A stretch of DNA of 64,000 nucleotides from Candidatus Caenarcanales bacterium (GTDB lineage: Bacteria; Cyanobacteriota; Vampirovibrionia; LMEP-6097), in NCBI GenBank assembly GCA_022447685.1, contig JAKVAO010000003.1, positions 1 to 64,000 of the forward strand, given 5' to 3'. The translations under genes were made by a program, and so were the position numbers. This document shows positions 1-7,299 of this stretch, piece by piece. How positions within the stretch are numbered: the stretch's first letter is position 1; every line of letters begins with the position of its first letter. A model generated the notes under the pieces. It made no database searches, had not been told where the DNA came from, and was given only the letters and a program-made list of their open reading frames with translations.

Positions 1-51
1 TCATGAATAACTAGATTTGGCCAGAGCTAGACCTATTTGTTTACATAATCT

Positions 52-333
52 TTATTTTTTACCTGAGTAGTTACGACCTTTCAGGAAACTTATTTCAGAT
101 TCAATACCTGATTTCTGTGAATTGAGGCTATCTTTTTCTCCAATATGTTCTATCGACTTCTTCAGTATGTAATTTAATCATTTCACCAGCTGCACTACTG
201 CTCTAGGATCACAAGCCTCAAATTGACCAGTAGTATAGTTCTCAAGAAATTTATTTCCTGTAATCTCAGAAGCTCTTTTTAGTTCTGTTTTTTTGTTGAA
301 TTTGTTACTTTTCTTGCGTTTTGTTTGATCATT
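52..333 (-). pseudogene. Decayed reading frame of unknown origin
   Basis: On the minus strand one frame reads as about 94 codons broken by a single in-frame TGA at 178-180 and ending in TAA at 52-54. It has no usable start codon at its upstream end, where a TGA precedes it. The upstream half contains the peptide TELKRASEITGNKF; the half after the stop is Lys- and Ser-rich. I do not recognise the family. It could be chance openness in AT-rich DNA, but coding-like composition on both sides of the stop in the same frame suggests a remnant. No other gene lies in 1-408. Confidence 0.25.
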
Positions 334-337
334 TCAG

Positions 338-379
338 CATACAACTTCTTGAACTTATATTGAGTTAAGAAGTTGTATG
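338..379. repeat. Inverted repeat, 13-bp perfect stem
   Basis: CATACAACTTCTT at 338-350 is the exact reverse complement of AAGAAGTTGTATG at 367-379, and AACT/AGTT inside the loop can extend the stem past a bulge. It sits about 30 bp beyond the stop codon of the peroxiredoxin gene, so it may form a hairpin at the end of that transcript. No U-run follows it on the minus strand, so it is not a standard intrinsic terminator. Confidence 0.5.
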
Positions 380-408
380 TAATACTTATTTTGAAAAGGT
401 TTCCAGGT

Positions 409-960
409 TTATATGGATTTAATATCTGCAAGTATTTCAGCTGCGTGCTTACTTGGATTTACATTTGGGTAAAACTTAAGGATATTACCTTCTCTATCTA
501 TTAAGTAAGATATTCTTTTGATGAAAAGTCCATCAGCATCGTAGGCTTTTACAGCTACCTTCTTAGGGTCTGATAATAAATCAAAAGGTAAGTTGTATTT
601 CTTGATAAATTTTTGATGACTTTCAGGGCTATCTCCACTTATTCCAAATACTTGTACATCAAGATTTTTGAATTCATTAATATTATCTCTGATAGAACAT
701 GCTTCCATGGTGCATCCAGGTGTATCATCTTTAGGATAAAAGTATATTAATACGTACTTGCCTTGATATGAGCTTAGACTCTGTTCTTTTGAGTTTTGAT
801 CTAATAATGTAAAATCTGGTGCTATGTCGCCAACTGCTAATTCTGTTTTCATTGAAATTTTCTCCTCATTAGTTGAAGATAAACCTGGTATCCAAGATGC
901 ACATGAGCTTAAAGCAAAGCTAAAAGTGATACAAAATATTAGATACTTCAGTTTATTCAT
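409..960 (-). CDS. bcp: Peroxiredoxin, BCP/PrxQ type, predicted lipoprotein
   Basis: A thiol peroxidase that reduces peroxides with a Cys pair. The protein has 183 residues from the ATG at 958-960, which follows an AAGAAGGG ribosome site; an in-frame start further upstream would add a non-signal extension and is unlikely. The N-terminus is a lipoprotein signal peptide with lipobox LSSC at residues 17-20, so the enzyme is probably anchored to a membrane outside the cytoplasm. The AhpC/TSA domain begins near residue 42. TPGCTMEAC carries the peroxidatic Cys83 and a resolving Cys88 five residues later, the BCP arrangement. It is the last gene of a minus-strand operon, 10 bp after the preceding exported protein. 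BCP proteins are usually cytoplasmic, so the lipid anchor is notable. Family assignment is firm; location is inferred from the signal. Confidence 0.9.
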   Translation of the reverse strand: MNKLKYLIFCITFSFALSSCASWIPGLSSTNEEKISMKTELAVGDIAPDFTLLDQNSKEQSLSSYQGKYVLIYFYPKDDTPGCTMEACSIRDNINEFKNLDVQVFGISGDSPESHQKFIKKYNLPFDLLSDPKKVAVKAYDADGLFIKRISYLIDREGNILKFYPNVNPSKHAAEILADIKSI

Positions 961-970
961 ATTTAATATA

Positions 971-2137
971 TTACCCTTCTTTAACAGCAAATCCCTCTTT
1001 ATCCACACCACTATAAGAAAAACTATCTTCAACTTTGAAAATCGTTGTATCTTCTTCAGTCTGATATTCACAAATCATTTGTAATTGATCTGAACCTGTA
1101 TTGTTTAGACCTAGATTCGTTTTAATTTTGATACTCGATTTAGCTGCTAGTTCTAATATTTCTGGAAAGCTATAGCGAAGTTTACTGGTATCAGCAAGGC
1201 TGCAATTACTAAGGCTTATAAAGTTCGGTGACATATTCTTTATTACAGCAAACTCATCGCCAATGACTTTTAGTTTTTCTATTGCAAATAAGGCTGTATC
1301 TGCTTTAGTCGCAAATAATTTTCTTTTATCGAAGCCCTGAATGAAAAAGTAATTTTTCCCATTGGATTCTTCTTGGAATGTATGTTTACTAATATCAATT
1401 GAATTTAAATTTTCTCTTTCAATTAAAAAAGTTTTTAGTGGGTTTTCACTGACAATATCTATACTGTCATTATATTTAGCTATATCGATATAGCAGAATT
1501 TAATAGCTTGAGATATTTTACTTTTAAAGCCTTGATCGTAATAAAATACTTCTAATGAATTTTCACCATCTACAAGTGAATTGAAATTATTTTCGATATT
1601 AGATTTATTTAGACTGAAGTGGATATCTTCATAAGATAGCTCTTTGTTGTAATCTAGGATAAGTTTCTGTATTAATAATTTCCAGTTGTTTAGATCACTT
1701 AGTATTTGTTTACTTTCAATACCTGTATCCAAAGCTACTGGAGCGACTTTAAGTTTTTCTTTGAGGCTTATGTTTTTGGATTTTAAATAGTTGCTTTGTA
1801 ATTTTATGTTTATAGTATAAGTCCCGTAAGGTAGGTCTTCTGGAGTCTCGATCTTCAGTTCATCAAAATTGCTACTAATTATATTTAGCTGATATTGTGA
1901 ATCATTATTGATGTTTTCTAATTTAACTCTATAAATTTCTGTAAGATTTGCTATGAAGCCCTTACCGGAGATTGCTAGGTCCTCCCCTGGACTAATTATC
2001 TTTGTCTTCAAATTCAATTTAGATATTGGGTTGAAGTGCTTTCTAGATTTTGCATTTAATTGTGAGCATGTAAATATGCTTATAATTAGTAATAGTAAAA
2101 GTAATTGCTTAAGCCTTTTTAGATTTTTTCTTTTCAT
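971..2137 (-). CDS. Exported protein with TIG/IPT-like N-terminal domain, unknown function
   Basis: A 389-residue protein starting at the ATG at 2135-2137, preceded by an AAAGGAAAAG ribosome site. A Lys/Arg-rich start and a long Leu/Ile stretch form a signal peptide, with cleavage probably near the NAKS segment. The next ~100 residues (a beta-rich stretch with ISPGEDLAISGKGF) resemble an IPT/TIG immunoglobulin-like fold as used in bacterial surface proteins. The rest is not recognised; it ends in a TEEDTTIFKVEDS-like beta region. Its start overlaps the end of the upstream gene by 29 bp, and bcp begins 10 bp after its stop, so the three are probably co-transcribed. A periplasmic or surface role is inferred; no enzyme motif is visible. 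Confidence 0.75.
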   Translation of the reverse strand: MKRKNLKRLKQLLLLLLIISIFTCSQLNAKSRKHFNPISKLNLKTKIISPGEDLAISGKGFIANLTEIYRVKLENINNDSQYQLNIISSNFDELKIETPEDLPYGTYTINIKLQSNYLKSKNISLKEKLKVAPVALDTGIESKQILSDLNNWKLLIQKLILDYNKELSYEDIHFSLNKSNIENNFNSLVDGENSLEVFYYDQGFKSKISQAIKFCYIDIAKYNDSIDIVSENPLKTFLIERENLNSIDISKHTFQEESNGKNYFFIQGFDKRKLFATKADTALFAIEKLKVIGDEFAVIKNMSPNFISLSNCSLADTSKLRYSFPEILELAAKSSIKIKTNLGLNNTGSDQLQMICEYQTEEDTTIFKVEDSFSYSGVDKEGFAVKEG

Positions 2138-3743
2138 ATTTTCTTTTCCTTTTTTTATATTCTTTTGAGAGCCAAGAACCAGTTCGTGCATCTAGATTTG
2201 CTGTTAGACTTTCATATTCAAGTATGTTTTCTATTCTTTGTTCGAAGGGATTGTCTAAGAGTTTTAAAATTAGAGCTTTTCTCTCGAAATAAATCTGATT
2301 CAATTCTGCAAGTAGGTTCTCGCGAATATTGGCTATTAGTCTAGAACTATTTACTATGTCTAAAACCTCTGGATCATAGATTAGGCGATCTAAGTGCCAT
2401 GTGAATCTAAAGCCAAATTCAATTTCATCATCATTTGAATTTTGAGAATTTTCTTCAAACCTAGTTCTGATAGAGCTTTCTTTTGAGTCAAATTCATCAA
2501 AACCTTCATTGTTTAAAACTAAAGAAGAGAAACCTGACTGATCTAAGTAGCTGCTAAATTGTGGGAGTAAATTTCTTAAACGTGCAGAGCGTTTATATGC
2601 CCTGAGCTTTTTTCCAGTTGGGATGGCTGCAAACTTAAGTGCTTTACTGTAAAGTTCCTCTAGTTTAGGTTCAAGCTTAAGTCTAAGCCCTAGATCATCT
2701 TCTAGTATGTGATTTGATTCTATTTTGGATTGGTAATACTTGCTGGAACTAAGTTCTAAGTTCCTAGGTGTTCCATTTATCGAAAATTGATATTTGAAAA
2801 GTTTACCTTGATTATTACCTATGAGCATAAGTAAAGATTCTTGACTCAGTTCCTGGAAGTCTATAGCGCTAATTCCATAGCTATAGTTTTCATCTAATCT
2901 TTGTTGTTTGATATCAATTTTTTGCCAAGAACTAAGCTCTGCTTTATTTTCGAGTTTGCAGTAGTAAATACTATTTTCTAAAGTTAGGAAAATATAGTCT
3001 TGCCATATCGATAAATCAATAATTTCTAATTGAGCTAGATTGGGGTTGAATTGACTTGAATCGCTAATCTTGGACCAGGATTTAGATCTATAGTTTACTT
3101 GGAATATGCCGTTATCCATTGCAAGTAAGATTGAAGAGTCATTAACTTTAATGGCAAAGCTTCTATAGAGATCAAAGTCTTCATTGAACTCTAAGCCGTG
3201 ATTAAATTTCTCGTAGCTTTTTTTCTTAGTATTGATTTTGAAAATACCATTTTCAGTAATGGCCAATATTTGTTTTTGGAATTCTACTAATAGATAGACT
3301 TTAAAATCTAAGTCTAAATACTTGCCCCACTTTTTTTCTTTAATGTCTTTTTGGTAAATTCCTTGCTCAGTTGCGAGATATAAATTTTTCTTGATCTTGA
3401 TCGCATCAAAGACTGGGAACTTATCAAAGTTAATTTGCTTTTCTATGAAAAGACCTTGGCTGGATGCAAGGAATATATCATCCTCTAATTTTTTAATTCG
3501 GTAAACTCTGAAAAAATCATCAGCATTGAAATTATTTCTAAGTTCAAGTCTAGATGAATTAATAAAAACATTACTTGCTTGTGAGTAGATAAGATAGTCG
3601 TTATCGGTGAATATTGCGTCAATGGCTTCAGCGCTAAGAGAATTAGCGCCAGCTAGATTCGATGTTTTTGCGCTTAGTTTTCCAAAATATATATAGGAAA
3701 ATAAAAAAAATACTAAGCTGAGTGACAGAATTGGGTGAAATAT
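2109..3743 (-). CDS. Exported beta-propeller-like protein, unknown function
   Basis: About 540 residues. The 5' end is uncertain: the open frame continues into the antisense of tRNA-Gln, which cannot be protein. Between the tRNA and the hydrophobic signal segment there is no ATG, GTG or TTG in frame; ATA at 3741-3743, ATT at 3729-3731 and CTG at 3726-3728 are the only weak candidates, and no ribosome site is evident. After the signal segment come repeated units of about 45 residues such as NLYLATEQGIYQ and ILLAMDNGIFQ, the kind of blade seen in beta-propeller sensors. The C-terminal ~100 residues hold LDRLIYDPEVLDI followed by a helical segment with NLLAELNQIYFERK, then a Lys-rich tail. Function unknown; operon partner of the next two exported genes. 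Confidence 0.65.
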   Translation of the reverse strand: MFHPILSLSLVFFLFSYIYFGKLSAKTSNLAGANSLSAEAIDAIFTDNDYLIYSQASNVFINSSRLELRNNFNADDFFRVYRIKKLEDDIFLASSQGLFIEKQINFDKFPVFDAIKIKKNLYLATEQGIYQKDIKEKKWGKYLDLDFKVYLLVEFQKQILAITENGIFKINTKKKSYEKFNHGLEFNEDFDLYRSFAIKVNDSSILLAMDNGIFQVNYRSKSWSKISDSSQFNPNLAQLEIIDLSIWQDYIFLTLENSIYYCKLENKAELSSWQKIDIKQQRLDENYSYGISAIDFQELSQESLLMLIGNNQGKLFKYQFSINGTPRNLELSSSKYYQSKIESNHILEDDLGLRLKLEPKLEELYSKALKFAAIPTGKKLRAYKRSARLRNLLPQFSSYLDQSGFSSLVLNNEGFDEFDSKESSIRTRFEENSQNSNDDEIEFGFRFTWHLDRLIYDPEVLDIVNSSRLIANIRENLLAELNQIYFERKALILKLLDNPFEQRIENILEYESLTANLDARTGSWLSKEYKKRKRKYEKKKSKKA

Positions 3744-3768
3744 AGTATTCTTATTATGTTCAAGTTTT

Positions 3769-3843
3769 TGGGGAGTCGCCAAGTGGTAAGGCAGCGGGTT
3801 TTGGTCTCGCCATTCGTGGGTTCGAATCCTACCTCCCCAGCCA
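3769..3843 (+). tRNA. tRNA-Gln (anticodon TTG)
   Basis: The acceptor strand TGGGGAG pairs perfectly with CTCCCCA at 3833-3839, followed by discriminator G and an encoded CCA (3841-3843). The D-arm is GCC..GGC, the anticodon stem GCGGG/CTCGC has loop TTTTGGT giving anticodon TTG, and the T-loop is TTCGAAT. All four arms fold. It lies head-to-head with the exported propeller-like gene on the opposite strand, whose 5' region begins next to it. Confidence 0.95.
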
Positions 3844-4030
3844 TTATTTTTTTCTCTCAATAGTTTTTTGAAATTAATACATTGATCTCCTTTATTTCAT
3901 ATTAAGGCTTTTAGATTTAATATTGAAAGGGGTCATTTTTCCGCAAAAATAGAAAGCTGAAATTAATATAAAAATAAAAAGTTTTCAATGAATAAGCCTG
4001 GCTAACATATGATATAGTAGTAATTCGTGA

Positions 4031-4105
4031 GCGCCAGTAGCTCAGGGGTAGAGCACTCGGCTTTTAACCGATTGGTCGAAGGTTCAAATCCTTCCTGGCG
4101 CACCA
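4031..4105 (+). tRNA. tRNA-Lys (anticodon TTT)
   Basis: Acceptor GCGCCAG pairs with CTGGCGC (4095-4101), followed by discriminator A and an encoded CCA at 4103-4105. The D-arm is GCTC..GAGC, and the anticodon loop CTTTTAA gives anticodon TTT. The first anticodon-stem pair (C-T) is mismatched, the other four pair. The T-arm is intact. It is followed within 10 bp by an intrinsic terminator. Confidence 0.95.
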
Positions 4106-4113
4106 TTTATATT

Positions 4114-4154
4114 AAAAGAGGATTTGACTTTTAGTTGGATCCTCTTTTTGTTTT
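4114..4154 (+). terminator. Intrinsic terminator after tRNA-Lys
   Basis: AAAAGAGGAT at 4114-4123 pairs perfectly with ATCCTCTTTT at 4139-4148 around a 15-nt loop, followed by T-rich sequence (TGTTTT). It ends the tRNA transcript and insulates the flagellin promoter that begins about 20 bp later. Confidence 0.8.
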
Positions 4155-4173
4155 AAAGATTTAAAAAATAAAC

Positions 4174-4200
4174 TAGAGTATTTGGACTAAGTGCCGATAA
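4174..4200 (+). promoter_or_regulatory. Sigma-28 (FliA) promoter of flagellin
   Basis: TAGAGTAT (4174-4181), an 11-bp spacer and GCCGATAA (4193-4200) match the flagellar sigma-28 consensus TAAAGTTT-N11-GCCGATAA, with the -10 element perfect and the -35 element 6 of 8. It lies 28 bp upstream of the flagellin ATG. A FliA-family sigma factor is encoded at 26040-26912, so the regulator and its target occur in the same window. Confidence 0.9.
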
Positions 4201-4228
4201 CTCATACTAAATAGAAGAGGGGGTGCTG

Positions 4229-5176
4229 ATGATTTCATTACATAGTAATTTAACGGGTAGTGTCGCTAGTAGAATTAATAAGACCACAGATCAAATTTCC
4301 GGAAAAATAGAAAAACTTTCTACTGGAAAACGAGTGAATAGGGCTGGAGATGATGTCGCTAGTCTTTCGATATCAGCTAAATTAGATTCAAAAATCAAGG
4401 GTCTTGGTCAAGCTAAGAAAAATATTATGGGTGCAATTGGACACTTAGATGTTGCCTCTGGCGCAATGAATGCTACTTTGGATAATCTTCAAAGAATTAG
4501 AGAGCTTTTCGTTCAAGGTTCAAATGGAACTAATTCAGTTGATGAGCTTGATGCACTTCAAAGAGAAGTAAATGAAATTGTTAAATCTCAAGTCGATATT
4601 GCTGATAATACCACCGTTGTTGTGAAAGAAAGAGAGTGGATTCCAGGGCTCGTAGCAGATCGATCAAAAATTGTTGGGCGAGGCGAGTTTGGCTTAGTTG
4701 GATTTTTGACTGATTATCAAGTTGGCTCTGAAGATGGTCAGAGTATTACGTTTGGTACAAACACCGGAGGGTTTATGAGTATGGATCCAAGAAGAAATGG
4801 TGCAGCAATTAATGCTGGTATTGCATCAGCAGATGATTATATGGATAGGTTAAAAATAGACGGTTCGAGTATAGACTCTTACGATGGTACGTCAACATCA
4901 ACCACAAATCCTTTAGAAGTAATAGATACTATGATTGGAAATGTGACCGAGTCAATATCTAGAGTTGCAGCTACATATAGCTCTATGCAAGCAAGATTTA
5001 ATGCTGTAGAGGCAGAAGAACTTTCACTCAACAAAGCACTGTCTCACTTTAATGATGTTGATGTTGCTAAAACTAGTTCAAAACTTCTAAAGGAACAGAT
5101 AAAACAACAAACCGCTAGTGCAGTATACTCTCAAGCTAATACTCAATCACAATTTGTATTGGGTTTAATACCATAG
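4229..5176 (+). CDS. fliC: Flagellin
   Basis: Structural subunit of the flagellar filament, exported by the flagellar type III system and polymerised outside the cell. The start is the ATG at 4229: it is six bases downstream of the AGGGGG ribosome site, better spaced than the in-frame GTG at 4223. The product has 315 residues. The N-terminal ~130 residues carry the D0/D1 signature (LSTGKRVNRAGDDVASLSIS region) and the C-terminal ~90 the matching coiled-coil (RVAATYSSMQARFNAVE, then QANTQSQFVLGLI). The central region is short, about 100 residues, and contains a Gly/Ser/Asp-rich stretch. It stands alone behind a sigma-28 promoter; no other filament or hook genes are adjacent, so the flagellar genes must be spread over the genome. 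Confidence 0.95.
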   Translation: MISLHSNLTGSVASRINKTTDQISGKIEKLSTGKRVNRAGDDVASLSISAKLDSKIKGLGQAKKNIMGAIGHLDVASGAMNATLDNLQRIRELFVQGSNGTNSVDELDALQREVNEIVKSQVDIADNTTVVVKEREWIPGLVADRSKIVGRGEFGLVGFLTDYQVGSEDGQSITFGTNTGGFMSMDPRRNGAAINAGIASADDYMDRLKIDGSSIDSYDGTSTSTTNPLEVIDTMIGNVTESISRVAATYSSMQARFNAVEAEELSLNKALSHFNDVDVAKTSSKLLKEQIKQQTASAVYSQANTQSQFVLGLIP

Positions 5177-5227
5177 AGTATCTTCTTAATATTTCAAAAT
5201 AATCAAGAAATACTATAATAAACCAAT

Positions 5228-6220
5228 ATGAAAATAGCATTTTTTAACACTAAAGAATACGATCGTGAGTTCTTTGATAAGTATAATGAAGAATATCAAT
5301 TTGAGATTGAATACTTTAAAGCCGAGCTAAACCCCAAGACTGCAAAGCTTGCTTATGGTTCTGAAGCCGTGTGTGCTTTTGTTAATGATAATTTAGGTGA
5401 TGAGACTCTAACAGAATTAAGTAAGCTAGGAGTTAAGCTAGTACTATTACGTTGTGCAGGTTTTAATAATTGTGATCTGGGTGCTGCAAAGCAGAATGGT
5501 CTTGTAATAATGAGGGTTCCTGAATACTCTCCTTTCGCAGTTGCTGAACACGCTGTGGGTTTAATATTAAGTTTGAGTAGGAAATTCCACAAAGCCTATA
5601 ATAGAACAAGAGACGCTAATTTCTCTTTAGAGGGACTAATGGGTTTTGACTTACATGCTAAGACAGTAGGCGTGATTGGCACTGGTAAAATAGGTTTAAT
5701 TTTGATCAAAATTCTAAATGGCTTTGGAGTGAAAGTTCTTGCCTATGATCCATATCCTGTTCAGGACAAGAAAGGCTTGGATTTTGAATATTGTGATCTG
5801 AAAACTTTATACGTAAGCTCAGATATTATTACTTTGCAATGTCCACTTACTAAAGACTCTTTCCACATGGTTAACAGTGAAAGTATTAATGATATGAAAG
5901 ATGGAGTAATTATCATTAATACCAGCCGTGGTGCATTGATTAACGCAAAGGATATGATACTTGGTTTGAAGAACAAGAAAGTTGGCGGACTTGCAATTGA
6001 TGTCTATGAAGAGGAAAGCGAGATTTTCTTTAAAGATATGTCTTCGAAAATCATTGAGGATGATACTTTGATGCGTTTGATGAGTTTTCCTAATGTTCTA
6101 GTTACTGGTCATCAGGCTTTCTTTACAGATACTGCTATGGAAAATATTGCTAAGACTACTCTTGCTAATGCCAAATCATTCCAAGAACAGAACTATAGTG
6201 TTGGTGGAACCATAGTATAG
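5228..6220 (+). CDS. ldhA: D-lactate dehydrogenase
   Basis: Reduces pyruvate to D-lactate with NADH in the cytoplasm, a fermentative redox outlet. At 330 residues it has normal length for the D-2-hydroxyacid dehydrogenase family. The Rossmann motif GTGKIG is at 151-156; the catalytic Arg234 lies in NTSRG, the Glu in the VYEEE segment (261-263), and His295 in TGHQAFFT, matching the Arg-Glu-His triad. YSPFAVAEHA near residue 100 is typical of LdhA rather than of VanH or phosphoglycerate dehydrogenase. The final 56 bp overlap the 3' end of the gene on the opposite strand. Its presence next to an oxidase-bearing region suggests a facultative lifestyle. Confidence 0.92.
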   Translation: MKIAFFNTKEYDREFFDKYNEEYQFEIEYFKAELNPKTAKLAYGSEAVCAFVNDNLGDETLTELSKLGVKLVLLRCAGFNNCDLGAAKQNGLVIMRVPEYSPFAVAEHAVGLILSLSRKFHKAYNRTRDANFSLEGLMGFDLHAKTVGVIGTGKIGLILIKILNGFGVKVLAYDPYPVQDKKGLDFEYCDLKTLYVSSDIITLQCPLTKDSFHMVNSESINDMKDGVIIINTSRGALINAKDMILGLKNKKVGGLAIDVYEEESEIFFKDMSSKIIEDDTLMRLMSFPNVLVTGHQAFFTDTAMENIAKTTLANAKSFQEQNYSVGGTIV

Positions 6221-6887
6221 CAGGATAAGCAGCAAGCCAAGTCCAAACAAATCTATTAAAACCAAAAATAAAACTCATTCCTAGGTGAAAACAAAAAGCT
6301 AGAAGAAGAGCTATAACTAAACTTGTTTGATGAATGAGGGCTAGTGGAAATAGTAATTCGAAAAGAATAACAGCCCAAGATAGTATCAACAATAATGTAG
6401 CTTGAGAACTTAGTTTCCTTAAAGATTCACTACTGGGATATGCAGAAAATTCAAATAAGTCTTGAAGCGCTTTTCCATTTCGCCAATCAGGATTCATGAT
6501 CTTAACTGAGCCTGCGATAAAGTACGACATAAGTAATTGCAAAGCCAGATATCCAAAAGCGTAGACTTGCCATTCAAGTTCAGTTGAAAATCTTGACATG
6601 CATAGAACACTTAGAATGAGAATGCTCATACTATCGCTGCCGCCATTATAAGGACCTTGGAAGTATTTCAAAATGAAAAGCCTGTTAATAAAAAGTATTA
6701 GTAATATCCATTTGCTGAGCGTTGTAGCAGATATTAATGCTGCAACTAAAAGAGCTGTGCTGTAGATAAATTTTGTTACAAACAAGCGTCTTTCTTGTTT
6801 GATTGAACTAAAATGCTCTATGCTCTGTTGCATGAACGCGATAGCAAGAAATATTTCAGTGAAGCGTATACAAGATTCAAGGTTCAT
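6165..6887 (-). CDS. HTTM-like polytopic membrane protein
   Basis: 240 residues with about seven hydrophobic helices. The segments YNGGSDSM, GSVKIMNPDWRNGKAL and GFNRFVWTWLAAYP resemble HTTM-domain proteins, the membrane family related to vitamin K-dependent gamma-carboxylase. No C-terminal soluble domain is present, so it is the membrane domain only. The downstream stop lies inside ldhA on the other strand, giving a 56-bp convergent overlap. Its ATG overlaps the stop of the preceding 137-residue gene by four bases (ATGA), indicating translational coupling. Substrate and reaction are unknown. The family call rests on pattern resemblance only. Confidence 0.65.
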   Translation of the reverse strand: MNLESCIRFTEIFLAIAFMQQSIEHFSSIKQERRLFVTKFIYSTALLVAALISATTLSKWILLILFINRLFILKYFQGPYNGGSDSMSILILSVLCMSRFSTELEWQVYAFGYLALQLLMSYFIAGSVKIMNPDWRNGKALQDLFEFSAYPSSESLRKLSSQATLLLILSWAVILFELLFPLALIHQTSLVIALLLAFCFHLGMSFIFGFNRFVWTWLAAYPAILWFHQHYSSVLGMIWH

Positions 6888-7297
6888 TTAGGCTTGACCT
6901 CGTGAAGCTCAGATGTGAATAAAACTTCTCTATTCAGTTCTGTTTTATCTCTGTGAACAAAAACTAATCTAAATTGAAATTTAGATGTCTCTTTGATTTC
7001 AGCAGAATTTTGAAGTTCTCTTTCGATACGCTCTTTAATTTCCCTGTAGCAGTGTGGGCTTGGCGTGATGATATACTTCTCAGCGCAGTTAATTAGATAA
7101 AGATACTCATTCCAGTATGCGTTATAGAATATATTTTTAATACTTTCTATAACTGAGACACTTTGAGATCTTGGGCGAAATTCTTGCCAATTACCGTTTG
7201 AAACTATATATTCAATTCGAGGTGATGGGGCAATCTCATAAAAAAATCTCCAGGAAGGTATTAGAGCTGGTATTAAGAGCTTTAAGATTTGCAGCAT
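6884..7297 (-). CDS. Small conserved-looking protein, partner of the HTTM-like protein
   Basis: 137 residues. An N-terminal hydrophobic stretch (ILKLLIPALIP) is followed by SWRFFYEIAPSPRIEY, a compact motif that looks conserved, and then a mixed alpha/beta soluble part with one Cys near CAEKY. I do not know a function. It begins two bases after the helicase stop and ends in a four-base overlap with the HTTM-like gene, so the two are almost certainly translated together and probably act in one membrane-linked reaction. Confidence 0.6.
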   Translation of the reverse strand: MLQILKLLIPALIPSWRFFYEIAPSPRIEYIVSNGNWQEFRPRSQSVSVIESIKNIFYNAYWNEYLYLINCAEKYIITPSPHCYREIKERIERELQNSAEIKETSKFQFRLVFVHRDKTELNREVLFTSELHEVKPK

Positions 7298-7299
7298 GC

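Noticed and set aside
14..38. Short similarity of TTTGGCCAGA to the interior of the insertion sequence end
   Set aside because: About 10 bp only and no terminal repeat; most likely chance.
824..1084. Plus-strand open frame over the bcp/exported protein junction
   Set aside because: It is the shadow of two well-supported minus-strand genes and has no ribosome site or known motif.
3744..3860. N-terminal extension of the propeller-like protein (GRIRTHEWRDQNPLPYHL)
   Set aside because: It is the antisense reading of tRNA-Gln, not protein.
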